From contig NZ_BKZV01000002.1 in the NCBI RefSeq assembly GCF_008974285.1, positions 1 to 64,000 of the forward strand: a stretch of 64,000 nucleotides of DNA. Reading direction: 5' to 3'. A program made the position numbers and the translations under genes. This document shows positions 43,938 through 52,075 of the stretch, one piece after another; position 1 is the first letter of the stretch; every line of letters begins with the position of its first letter. Below the pieces are notes generated by a model. It ran no database searches and was not told the DNA's origin. It saw only the letters and a program-made list of their open reading frames with translations. Source of the DNA: Thermogemmatispora aurantia. GTDB lineage: Bacteria; Chloroflexota; Ktedonobacteria; Ktedonobacterales; Ktedonobacteraceae.

Positions 43938-44308
43938 GTCGTCCTCCTTACGCGACGCCTCGTGACAGAACCGGCGGGCTCGCCTGTCTCCGGCGGAAAG
44001 TCACCGTCCTCCCGGGCAGGTGGGCGCCTCCGCTCCATAGTGTCTGTCCGCGTGGACGGCCCGAAATAGATTGCGCGCCATAGATCGCCCGATCCTGCTC
44101 TGCCCGACTGAGGGTCTGCCACAGAACAACGCTGTTCTTATCGCTGCTCTGCCATGCTCTGCTTCAGTAAGGCACCAGTGAAGGCAAAAACAGCTGCTGC
44201 TCGATATTTAGTTTGTTCTTCTTTCTGTCGACCTCCGCCCTTAGCAGTTGTCGCGTGTGAACGAGATCGCCCGGCCCAAGCGAGCGGTCTCCCGACGAGG
44301 TACCAGCT
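43938..44308. other. 371-bp gap between E2 and livJ
   Basis: Same-strand gap holding the livJ leader. It contains a perfect small palindrome at 44123-44138 (AGAACA, 4 bp, TGTTCT) about 190 bp upstream of livJ, a possible operator. No gene and no clean promoter were seen. Confidence 0.45.
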
Positions 44309-45844
44309 TCAGGCCAGCAGCCCCAGCGGCTCCTCCAGCAGCTCGGCCAGGGTAGCCAGGAACTGAGCCCCGCGGGCACCATCGATGACACGATGGTCGC
44401 AGGAGAGGCTCAGCAGCATGGTGGGCGCGACCACCGGCTGACCGGCGACGGCGATGACGCGCTCGCTGATGCGCCCTACAGCCAGAATGGCGGCCTGGGG
44501 AGCATTGATGATGGCATTGAAGGCGTCGACGCCATACATTCCCAGGTTGCTGATGGTAAAGGTCCCTCCCTGCAGATCCTGGGGACGCAGGCGCCGGCTG
44601 CGCGCCCGTTCGACGAGATCCTTGCGCACCTCGACCAGGGCCGACAGGCTCAAGCGATCAGCCTCGTGGATGACTGGCACCACCAGCCCTTCATCGGTGG
44701 CGACAGCCAGGCCGATATTGATTTCTCCATGACGAACCAGGCGCCCATCTTGCCAGGAGGCGTTGATCTGGGGATGGACCCGCAGAGCCGCGGCCACTAC
44801 ACGCACGAGCAGATCAGTATAAGTGATCTCGGGTGAGCAGCGCCGCTGCATGGCTTGATGCCAGGCGAGCAGCCGCTCTGCCTGGACCTCACGCAGCAGG
44901 GAGAAATGCGGCACCTGCTGCCAACTCTGGGCAGTGCGCTCGGCCATGAGGCGCCAGACCTGGCTCAGCGTCGGCGCCTCCGCTCTCTCTCCGCTTGCTT
45001 CCGCCGCCCCCCAGCCGGCGCTGGTCGCTCTCCGCTCCGCCTGGACGGAGGCGGCAGCCAGGACGTCAGCGGCCAGGATCGCCCCCTCGGGACCACTGCC
45101 GAGACCAGTGCGGGCAAGGGCCGCCAGATCCTGCCCCAGCTCAGCCGCCAGACGCCTGGCCTTGGGCGAGGCCGCCAACAGGCGCCTTTGTCTGGAGGAG
45201 CGAGCAACGGACCCGTGTACCATCGGCTTCTGGCCAGCGCTGACAGCCAGCCTCTCGCTCTCGCCCGGCTCCTGCATACGACGGCTGGCCAGATAGGCCA
45301 GGACGTCCGCCTTTTGAATACGCCGCCCCTGGGGTTGGAGCTGACGCAGATCAACCTGATGCTCGGCGGCGATGCGCGCAGCCAGGGGAGAAACCAGCCT
45401 CCCCAGGCCGCGTGTATGCTCGTCCATGAGCGCAGGGGAAGGGGGTTCCACTGTAAGCGAGCTAGTACTGGTCGAGCTTGAAGCTGCTGCTGGCCTGTCA
45501 GCCTCGCCGGCGCCCCTCTCCTCCCGAGGCTGTTGCTCATGCTCAGCTGGCTGTCGCGGTGCGGCTGCCGCTGCCGCTGGGGCAGGCCCAGCCACGGGCT
45601 GCTCGCCGGGAGCCAGAATCAGGGCAATCTGCTGCCCCACAGGAATGTCCTCCCCCTCTCTGGCCGTGATCGCACTCAGCAGACCCGAAGCCGGTGCCTC
45701 CAGTTCGACGGTCGCTTTATCTGTCTCAATCTCAGCCAGCGGCTCGCCCTGGTTCACTGGCTCGCCTTCGCGCTTCAGCCAGCGCAGAATCTTCCCTGTC
45801 TCCTGGGCCATTCCTAACGCGGGCATGATGACCCTGATCGCCAT
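44309..45844 (-). CDS. 2-oxoacid dehydrogenase E2 (dihydrolipoamide acyltransferase)
   Basis: 511 aa from the ATG at 45844 (GAGGAG upstream). The lipoyl domain carries the modified Lys in ETDKATVEL (about 1-80). A long Ala/Pro/Ser linker follows. Two peripheral-subunit-binding-like segments are present: LVSPLAARIAAEHQVDLRQLQPQGRRIQKADVLAYL and ASPKARRLAAELGQDLAALARTGLGSGPEGAILAADVLA. The catalytic domain ends with HRVIDGARGAQFL (HxxxDG). Core of a pyruvate, acetoin or branched-chain complex; no E3 gene is in the window. Belongs with the E1 genes at 47605-49651 although an M24 gene intervenes. Confidence 0.94.
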   Translation of the reverse strand: MAIRVIMPALGMAQETGKILRWLKREGEPVNQGEPLAEIETDKATVELEAPASGLLSAITAREGEDIPVGQQIALILAPGEQPVAGPAPAAAAAAPRQPAEHEQQPREERGAGEADRPAAASSSTSTSSLTVEPPSPALMDEHTRGLGRLVSPLAARIAAEHQVDLRQLQPQGRRIQKADVLAYLASRRMQEPGESERLAVSAGQKPMVHGSVARSSRQRRLLAASPKARRLAAELGQDLAALARTGLGSGPEGAILAADVLAAASVQAERRATSAGWGAAEASGERAEAPTLSQVWRLMAERTAQSWQQVPHFSLLREVQAERLLAWHQAMQRRCSPEITYTDLLVRVVAAALRVHPQINASWQDGRLVRHGEINIGLAVATDEGLVVPVIHEADRLSLSALVEVRKDLVERARSRRLRPQDLQGGTFTISNLGMYGVDAFNAIINAPQAAILAVGRISERVIAVAGQPVVAPTMLLSLSCDHRVIDGARGAQFLATLAELLEEPLGLLA

Positions 45845-46012
45845 CAGTGCACTCCTCTGCTCTTCTTTTTTACTCTGGTAGTCGGCATTCAGCTCAGGCT
45901 CCACGCCATGATCCAGGGTCTGGCCTGCCCTGCTTCCGGGAACCTGGCAGAGCCAGCCAGAGCCGGCAGAACAGGCGGGCAGACCAGACCGGAACGGACC
46001 AGCGGGCCAGAG

Positions 46013-47365
46013 TTAGAGTGTATGACCTGCGGAGGTCGCCGCTGGGGCCGGTAGCTGCGCTCCGCCCCGGCCAGCAGCCGTGTTCAGATGCGATTGCACC
46101 TCACGAATGGGAGAGAGCGGTCCGTTGACGGTGTAGTAGCGCGTACCAGCCACGAGCAGCTCTTCGGCGGGGAAGCGCGTAATCACTTCACAGCCGTCCT
46201 TCGTCACCACCAGCTGCTCTTCAATGCGGGCCGCTGTCCAGCCGTCGCTGGCGGGCCAGAAGGTCTCGAGCGCAAAGACCATGCCCTCCTCGATGACCTC
46301 GGGGTGATCAAAGGAGACCAGGCGGCTGAAAACCGGCTTCTCCCAGATCGTCAGGCCCACGCCGTGGCCGAACTGCAGCGCGAAAGCTGCCTCTTCATTG
46401 GGGAAACCAAACTCCTCAGCGCGCGGCCAGAGCTTGACGACATCGGCAGTGGTCACGCCCGGCTTAATGGCGTTGATGGCCACGTCGAGGATCTCGCGGC
46501 AACGCTTGTAGGCGTCCACCATCGCTGGCGAGGCACTGCCAACAGCAAAGGTGCGGTAATAACAGGTGCGGTAGCCATTGAAGCTGTGCAGAATGTCAAA
46601 ATAGGCGGGATCTCCCGGACGCAGCACGCGGTCGCTAAAGACATGCGGGTGAGGACTGCAGCGCTCGCCTGAAATGGCGTTAACTCCTTCGACGTGCTCC
46701 GAGCCGAGATCGTAGAGAACCTTGCTGACCAGGGCCACGCACTCATTCTCGCGCACACCCGGGCGCATCCAGCGATACAGCTCCTCGTAGGCCGCATCGA
46801 CCATCATGCAGGCCGTGGTCAAGAGAGTAATCTCATCCTGGGTCTTGATCATGCGCGCCGTCTGCATGAGATTCTGCCCGTCGGCGATGGTAATCCCTTC
46901 TTTCTGGAGGGCAAAGAGGACCTGCGGCTCAATGACATCGACCCCCAGCGGCTCATGCAGGAGGCCACGCTCCTCCAGCTCGCTGCGGATCTTGCGCGCC
47001 ACATCCTCGGCGCGTCCAGAGCCGGGCGCCATCGCCCCGCGCATCGTCGAGATGCCCGCTCGCGCGCGCTCCCCCATCCAGGGCGCATAGAGCTGATCAT
47101 GACGCGCCGCCGAGCCGAAGGTCCACAGAATCGGCTCGTCATCGCGCGGCAGCAGCGTAAAGCGGAAGAGCTTGTCCATGGCCCAGGTGCCGATGTGGGT
47201 CGAGGTAATATAGCGAATATTGCTCATGTCGAAGCAGAGCAAGGCCCCTAGCTCGGACTCCTTGAGCAATTTTTGCACCCGCGCCAGTCGCTCGCGGCGC
47301 AGCCGCTCGTAGTCGACGCGCACCTCCCAGTCAACGGCCATTGGTCCATACGTCTTGATCGCCAT
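46013..47365 (-). CDS. M24 (pita-bread) family protein missing one metal-ligand Asp
   Basis: 450 aa from the ATG at 47365 (GGAGGAG upstream). The creatinase-type N-domain is followed by the pita-bread fold: Asp257 (AYFDILHSF), His334 (QFGHGVGL), Glu367 (VFALETF) and Glu382/383 (RIEEQLVV) match the M24 metal ligands, but the second Asp is Cys268 (GYRTCYYRTF where aminopeptidases have GY-S/T-D). An ordinary Xaa-Pro dipeptidase is thus doubtful; M24 relatives with altered sites include creatinase and other C-N or C-S cleaving enzymes. Embedded between E1-beta and E2, so it may produce or prepare the acid oxidised by that complex (inference). Confidence 0.85.
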   Translation of the reverse strand: MAIKTYGPMAVDWEVRVDYERLRRERLARVQKLLKESELGALLCFDMSNIRYITSTHIGTWAMDKLFRFTLLPRDDEPILWTFGSAARHDQLYAPWMGERARAGISTMRGAMAPGSGRAEDVARKIRSELEERGLLHEPLGVDVIEPQVLFALQKEGITIADGQNLMQTARMIKTQDEITLLTTACMMVDAAYEELYRWMRPGVRENECVALVSKVLYDLGSEHVEGVNAISGERCSPHPHVFSDRVLRPGDPAYFDILHSFNGYRTCYYRTFAVGSASPAMVDAYKRCREILDVAINAIKPGVTTADVVKLWPRAEEFGFPNEEAAFALQFGHGVGLTIWEKPVFSRLVSFDHPEVIEEGMVFALETFWPASDGWTAARIEEQLVVTKDGCEVITRFPAEELLVAGTRYYTVNGPLSPIREVQSHLNTAAGRGGAQLPAPAATSAGHTL

Positions 47366-47604
47366 AGTGAGTTTCTCCTCCCTCAGAGTCGCAGCGTCGC
47401 GCCAGGTACTACCCAGCTGGCGCCGCACGCCTACGGATCAACGTCGATCGCGCTGACAAGAAGCCGTAACGACAACGGTCATGCCGAGACGAAGAACATC
47501 TTTGACTGGTCGCTTCCCTGTCGTTGACCACGGACCCTGCTGCCAGCCTATTCCCACTGAGCAGGCAGGAGCGAGCGAGCGAACGAGCGAGGGCTGGCAG
47601 AGTC

Positions 47605-48639
47605 TCAGACTCTTCCGCAGAGGGTTTTCGCCATCTCCACGACGGCAGCTGGCGTCGGCACGGTCAGATCCTCCAGAACGGGCGAGAAGGGTACTGGCAC
47701 ATCGAGGGCCCCGAGACGTTTGACTGGGGCATCAAGATAATAGAAGGCACCTTCGCTAATGACCGCGGCGATCTCGGCGGTCACCCCGTAGCTCTGATAG
47801 CCCTCATCGACGACGATCACGCGGCTGGTCTTCTTAGCTGACTCGATCAGCGTCTGCTTATCCAGGGGCGAGGTCGTGCGCGGATCAATGACCTCAGCGC
47901 TGATGCCGAGCTGCTCCAGCTCAGTAGCTGCAGCCAGAGCCACCTGGACCATGCTGCTTGTGGCCACAATGGTCAGGTCGCTTCCCTCACGCTTGATATC
48001 GGCCACGCCAAAGGGAATAGTGTACTCCCCTTCAGGTACCAGCCCCCTGAGCTGGTACATCATTTTGTCTTCAAAGAAGAGGACCGGGTTATCGTCGCGA
48101 ATGGCCGTCTTCAGCAGTCCTTTGGCGTCGTAGGGCGTCGAAGGCAGCACAACCTTCAGCCCCGGGATATGGCTAAACCAGGCGTGCAGACTCTGGCTAT
48201 GCTGGGCCGCCGAGCGACGCGTGGCTCCGAGCGTTGTGCGCACTACCAGCGGCACCTTGAGCTTGCCGCCGGACATATAGTGCACCTTGGCCGCCTGATT
48301 GACGATCTGGTCCATCGCCAGCGTCAGGAAGTCCCCGAACATGATGTCGACGACGGGCCGCATGCCTGTCATAGCCAGACCCACGCCGATGCCCGTAAAG
48401 CCTGCCTCCGAGATCGGAGTATCGATGACGCGCTCCGCGCCAAACTCCTCGACCAGGCCGCTGAGCACTTTGAAGGGCGTGCCAGCCTCGGCGACATCTT
48501 CTCCCAAGAGGAGCACACGCGAATCACGGCGCATCTCCTCTGCGAGCGCCTCACGAATAGCCTGCCCGAGCGTGATCTCGCGCCAGCCCGCTGGCGCTTG
48601 TGGCGCACTTGCTGTACTTGAGGCACTAGGCATAGACAT
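47605..48639 (-). CDS. 2-oxoacid dehydrogenase E1 beta subunit
   Basis: 344 aa from the ATG at 48639, inside the end of the E1-alpha gene (14-nt overlap) with GAGGTGG upstream. Transketolase-like body: ITLGQAIREALAEEMRRDSRVLLLGEDVAEAGTPFKVLSGLVEEFGAERVIDTPISEAGFTGIGVGLAMTGMRPVVDIMFGDF, and C-terminal DPRTTSPLDKQTLIESAKKTSRVIVVDEG. It pairs with E1-alpha to bind thiamine diphosphate. Confidence 0.94.
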   Translation of the reverse strand: MSMPSASSTASAPQAPAGWREITLGQAIREALAEEMRRDSRVLLLGEDVAEAGTPFKVLSGLVEEFGAERVIDTPISEAGFTGIGVGLAMTGMRPVVDIMFGDFLTLAMDQIVNQAAKVHYMSGGKLKVPLVVRTTLGATRRSAAQHSQSLHAWFSHIPGLKVVLPSTPYDAKGLLKTAIRDDNPVLFFEDKMMYQLRGLVPEGEYTIPFGVADIKREGSDLTIVATSSMVQVALAAATELEQLGISAEVIDPRTTSPLDKQTLIESAKKTSRVIVVDEGYQSYGVTAEIAAVISEGAFYYLDAPVKRLGALDVPVPFSPVLEDLTVPTPAAVVEMAKTLCGRV

Positions 48640-49651
48640 GCTGGGCCACCTCTTGCGGATCAGGATAGGGAGCCTCCAGAGCAAAGCGCACTCCCGCCTC
48701 GATCAGGGCGCGCACGCGGCGCTCGATCTCGGCAAAGTGGCTGTCCTCGGCCAGCCCCTGCTCGCGCAGCCAGGAGCCGAGGAGCTTCAGGGGATCGCGC
48801 TGCGCCTTCCACCACTCTTCTTCTTCGCGAGAACGGTAGTAGCTGCGCTGGATGTCTCCGACATGATGGCCGTAGAAGCGGTAGGTATTGCAATGGAGAT
48901 AGGCCGGTCCTTCACCGCGCCGCGCGCGCTCAACGAGGCGCACAGCAGCCGCATAGACAGCGCGTACGTCCTGTCCATCAACTTCCTCGGTGTGGATGCC
49001 GAAAGCTCGGGGTCGGGCCAGCATGTCGCCGGCGGTCGTCTCGCTGTTGGGCGTATACTCGTTGTAGAGATTGTTCTCGCAGACGTAGATGACTGGTAGC
49101 TGCCAGAGCGCAGCCATATTCATAGCTTCGTAGAGCAGGCCCTGCCCCAAGGCCCCATCGCCGAAGAAGCAGACCACAACCTGACCGCTGCCCCGCCGCT
49201 TGCAGGAGAGGGCGGCCCCGGTGGCGATACCAGCACTGCCGCCGACGATGGCATTGGCTCCCAGGTTGCCACTTTCTTGATCGGCGATATGCATCGAGCC
49301 ACCCTTGCCTCGACAGTAGCCGGGCTGCTTACCGAGCAGCTCGGCAAACATTCGGTCGACGGCGGCGCCCTTGGCGAGACAGTGCCCATGACCACGATGG
49401 GTGCTGGTGATGTAGTCGTCGCGGCGCAGGGCCGCGCAGACCCCGACAGCTACCGCCTCTTCGCCGCTGTACAGGTGGGCCAGGCCCGGCATTTTGGCGC
49501 TCATATACAGCTCGTTCACTTGCTCTTCAAAGAGGCGTATGGTGAGCATCTGCTCGTAGAGGCTCAGCCAAAATTGGCGCTCCCGCGCCCGGCTGGCTTC
49601 GTCACGCGTCAGCGGACGCTCTTCGGATGAGGTGATGTGCTCTGAGACCAT
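48626..49651 (-). CDS. 2-oxoacid dehydrogenase E1 alpha subunit (pyruvate/acetoin type)
   Basis: 341 aa from the ATG at 49651; the open frame to 49849 lacks an RBS. Thiamine diphosphate motif GDGALGQG...ENNLYNEYTPN, plus GLAHLYSGEEAVAVG, YITSTHRGHGHCLAKGA and CRGKGGSMHIADQESGNLGANAIVGG. These are closer to acetoin/pyruvate E1-alpha (AcoA/PdhA) than to branched-chain BkdA as I recall the families. First structural gene after the FadR-type regulator. Confidence 0.93.
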   Translation of the reverse strand: MVSEHITSSEERPLTRDEASRARERQFWLSLYEQMLTIRLFEEQVNELYMSAKMPGLAHLYSGEEAVAVGVCAALRRDDYITSTHRGHGHCLAKGAAVDRMFAELLGKQPGYCRGKGGSMHIADQESGNLGANAIVGGSAGIATGAALSCKRRGSGQVVVCFFGDGALGQGLLYEAMNMAALWQLPVIYVCENNLYNEYTPNSETTAGDMLARPRAFGIHTEEVDGQDVRAVYAAAVRLVERARRGEGPAYLHCNTYRFYGHHVGDIQRSYYRSREEEEWWKAQRDPLKLLGSWLREQGLAEDSHFAEIERRVRALIEAGVRFALEAPYPDPQEVAQHVYA

Positions 49652-49942
49652 CGTTGTGTTTCTCCCGCTCCTGACTGATGCGGCGTTCCCACTCAGGGCT
49701 CGGCTGGTCCTGGTCCGTGGGCCTCCTCGGCTCGGCGACGCTGCCCCCAGGCATTGTCGCCCGGCCAGCCATTGTAGCCTGATGAGAGGACGACAGGATG
49801 AGTATATCTCTCCAGCGCCGACAAGCAGTCTCAGCGCACGGAGGAGCAACGGCCCGCCCTCCTCAACAGCCAGGCTAAGCCGTTTGGCCCGCTAAACTGC
49901 CAAAGGGGTCACCCCAGCAGATGCGCTCATCCATCGCTTCGC

Positions 49943-50641
49943 CTAGCCGCGGTTGGCCGTCTCCAGATCCTGACGGACCTGGTGCAGGTGCTCCTGCATA
50001 GCAAGGCGGGCAGCTTCGGCGTCGCGGCGGCTCACCGCTTCCAGGATGCGCTTGTGATGGTATTGGGCCCGCTCCATTGCTCCACCGATGCGCGAGATAT
50101 GTTTGCGCTGCTCGCTGAGCAGATCGACGATCGAGTCGACAAAGGTCAGGATCAGGCGATTGCCCGAGGCTGTGGCGAGCGTGCGATGGAAGTCGTTGTC
50201 GGCGGCAATGTAGGCCTCGACATCGTGGAGACTGGCATCCATCTGCTCAACAACCGTGCGCAGGCGCGCAAGATGCTCTTCACTTGCCCGCGCCGCCGCC
50301 AGGGCGGCAATGCCCGGCTCAAGCAGCTCCCGTAGCTCGACAAGGTTGGCATAGCCGTCCTCGCGCCCAACACGCACCATTAGCTCTAAGGTCTGCTGCA
50401 TGGCGCGCGAGGTGGCATTGATGACGATGGTGCCGCGTCCCGGTCGCATGTCGACCAGCCCCCGTTGAGCCAGTGTCTTCATGGCTTCCCGGACCGCCGT
50501 CCGGCTCGCCCCAAATTGCTCGCTTAATTCGCGCTCGCTCGGTAGACGATCGCCGCTGCGCAGTTCGCCTCGCAGAATACGCTCCTCGATCTGTTCCGCA
50601 ATCTGTTCGAACAGCTTGCTGGATTGAATAGGTGTATACAA
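49943..50641 (-). CDS. FadR-subfamily GntR regulator with FCD domain
   Basis: 232 aa. N-terminal GntR winged helix (EQIEERILRGELRSGDRLPSERELSEQFGASRTAVREAMKTLAQRGLVDMRPGRGTIV). C-terminal FCD domain with the metal-binding pattern Asp and His in ADNDFHRTLA, His in AQYHHKRI and His in MQEHLHQV, which senses carboxylates in this family. It lies just upstream of the E1/E2 genes in the same direction and has a FadR-type operator at its own promoter, so it probably controls the whole cluster in response to an organic acid. Confidence 0.93.
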   Translation of the reverse strand: MYTPIQSSKLFEQIAEQIEERILRGELRSGDRLPSERELSEQFGASRTAVREAMKTLAQRGLVDMRPGRGTIVINATSRAMQQTLELMVRVGREDGYANLVELRELLEPGIAALAAARASEEHLARLRTVVEQMDASLHDVEAYIAADNDFHRTLATASGNRLILTFVDSIVDLLSEQRKHISRIGGAMERAQYHHKRILEAVSRRDAEAARLAMQEHLHQVRQDLETANRG

Positions 50642-50687
50642 TCCCTTCTCCGCTGCTGCCAGGATCTTTACCTGGTCAGAGACCAGA

Positions 50688-50706
50688 TGGTATGTTTATC
50701 ATACCA
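50688..50706. promoter_or_regulatory. FadR/GntR-type operator
   Basis: TGGTATG, 5 bp, CATACCA: perfect 7-bp arms matching the TGGT...ACCA core of the FadR subfamily. It lies about 10 bp downstream of the regulator's -10 box, fitting autorepression. A second, shorter dyad CTGGTC-AGA-GACCAG is at 50672-50686. Confidence 0.75.
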
Positions 50707-50714
50707 ATGATTAT

Positions 50715-50743
50715 AGTATAATCAGGCCGGCTGCCTTTGACAA
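50715..50743 (-). promoter_or_regulatory. Promoter of the FadR-type regulator
   Basis: Minus strand TTGTCA (50738-50743), 17 bp, TATACT (50715-50720), about 75 bp upstream of the ATG, with the operator just after the predicted start point. Confidence 0.68.
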
Positions 50744-50952
50744 CCCTTTCTTTGGCGCGGCGTTCCTGTTCGCCACTCCCCGGCGCACCAAGGCAGGCGA
50801 GACAGCCTGGCGAAAGTCGCGCAAGGGAGGGCTGGCTGGCTGGCTGGTCGACAGAGGGTAGCGCCGGGTTGCCGAGTTGGAGTAGAACTATCTAGCAGCA
50901 GGGCGCGGAGCGCGCTCTATCAACTCTACCGTAGAGGAGGGTATTGACAGCG

Positions 50953-51906
50953 ATGGCGAATCTGGGCTTCGTTGGCCTTGGGGCGATGGGTGGGCGCATT
51001 GCCTACCGTTTGCTGCAAGCCGGGCATACACTCACTGGCTACAATCGCACGCGCGAGAAGGCGCGCTGGTTGCTGGAGGCCGGCATGCGCTGGGGAGAGA
51101 GTCCGGCAGCGGTCGCGCAGGCCGCCGACATTACTTTCAGCATGGTGGCAGACACAGCGGCCTTGCAGGCCATCACCGAGGGGCCACAGGGCCTGTTGGC
51201 TGGCCTGGGTCCTGGCAAGATCTACGTTGATATGAGCACAGTCAGCCCTTCGGTCAGCCGCGCTCTGGCGGCTCGCGTTGCTGAGCGTGGTGCCCACATG
51301 CTCGACGCTCCCGTTTCGGGGAGCACGGTGACGGTCGAACAGGGCCGGCTGGCGATCATGGTCGGCGGCGATCAGGCCGTTTTCGAACAGGTTCGACCGG
51401 TACTGCTCGACATCGGTCCGAAAGTCAACTATGTTGGTCCCAACGGCCAGGCAGTGCTAATGAAAATCGCCATCAATCTCAGCCTGCCGGTGCAGTTCCT
51501 GGCCTTCAGCGAGGGCTTGCTGCTGGCCGAGAAGGGGGGTATCCCTCGCGAGACAGCTTTTCGGGTCTGGATGGAAAGCGTCGTGGCCTCGCCGGCCATG
51601 CAATACCGCGGTCCGTTCGTGCTTGAGCGTCCAGCGGAGGCACTCTTTTCGGTCACTATGATGCAGAAAGACCTGCTGCTGGCTCAGGAGCTGGGGCGCG
51701 AGGTCGATGTGCCTCTGCCGTCGGTCGCCCTGACCAATGAGCTGCTGACAGCGGCGCGGGCATTGGGTCTGGGCCGGGAGGATTTTGCAGTCCTCTTCGA
51801 TGTGCTGGCCCATATGGCGGGCGTACCTGGCTCTCCCAGTGCGGACCAACAGCCGTCGTCGGGTGGACAAGACGAGGCCGGGGCGACAAGACCAGAACAA
51901 GGCTGA
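50953..51906 (+). CDS. NAD-binding beta-hydroxyacid dehydrogenase (3-hydroxyisobutyrate type)
   Basis: 317 aa from the ATG at 50953, 10 nt after GAGGAGG (a TTG three codons earlier is possible). Rossmann motif LGFVGLGAMGGRIAYRLLQAG, substrate motif DAPVSGSTVTVEQGRLAIMVGG, and the catalytic Lys in GQAVLMKIAINLSLPVQFLAFSEGLLLAEKGGI. Family members oxidise 3-hydroxyisobutyrate, tartronate semialdehyde or similar. Divergent from the FadR-type regulator, so probably co-regulated with the oxoacid dehydrogenase genes. Confidence 0.92.
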   Translation: MANLGFVGLGAMGGRIAYRLLQAGHTLTGYNRTREKARWLLEAGMRWGESPAAVAQAADITFSMVADTAALQAITEGPQGLLAGLGPGKIYVDMSTVSPSVSRALAARVAERGAHMLDAPVSGSTVTVEQGRLAIMVGGDQAVFEQVRPVLLDIGPKVNYVGPNGQAVLMKIAINLSLPVQFLAFSEGLLLAEKGGIPRETAFRVWMESVVASPAMQYRGPFVLERPAEALFSVTMMQKDLLLAQELGREVDVPLPSVALTNELLTAARALGLGREDFAVLFDVLAHMAGVPGSPSADQQPSSGGQDEAGATRPEQG

Positions 51907-52075
51907 ACGGCCTGAAGCCACGGACGAGAGCAGCTAAATCAGGACGGGCATAGCCAGCTCTCCTGCCCGCGCGGGACAAGAAGCGCCGTGACCTGGGCCA
52001 GAGCTTGCACCAGCTGCCAGCATAATAGCAAGTTACTTGCTTACAAGGTCACGAAGGTGAGGAAGAAGGGCAGCT

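Larger units (their letters stand above)
50642..50952. other. 311-bp divergent region between regulator and dehydrogenase
   Basis: Holds the regulator promoter and two operator dyads near 50672-50743. The part from 50760 to 50935 is GC-rich and shows no clear promoter for the plus-strand dehydrogenase, only its RBS. Confidence 0.5.

Noticed and set aside
44123..44138. LexA box
   Set aside because: The GAAC-GTTC spacing is 6 bp instead of 4 and the neighbouring genes are transport genes.
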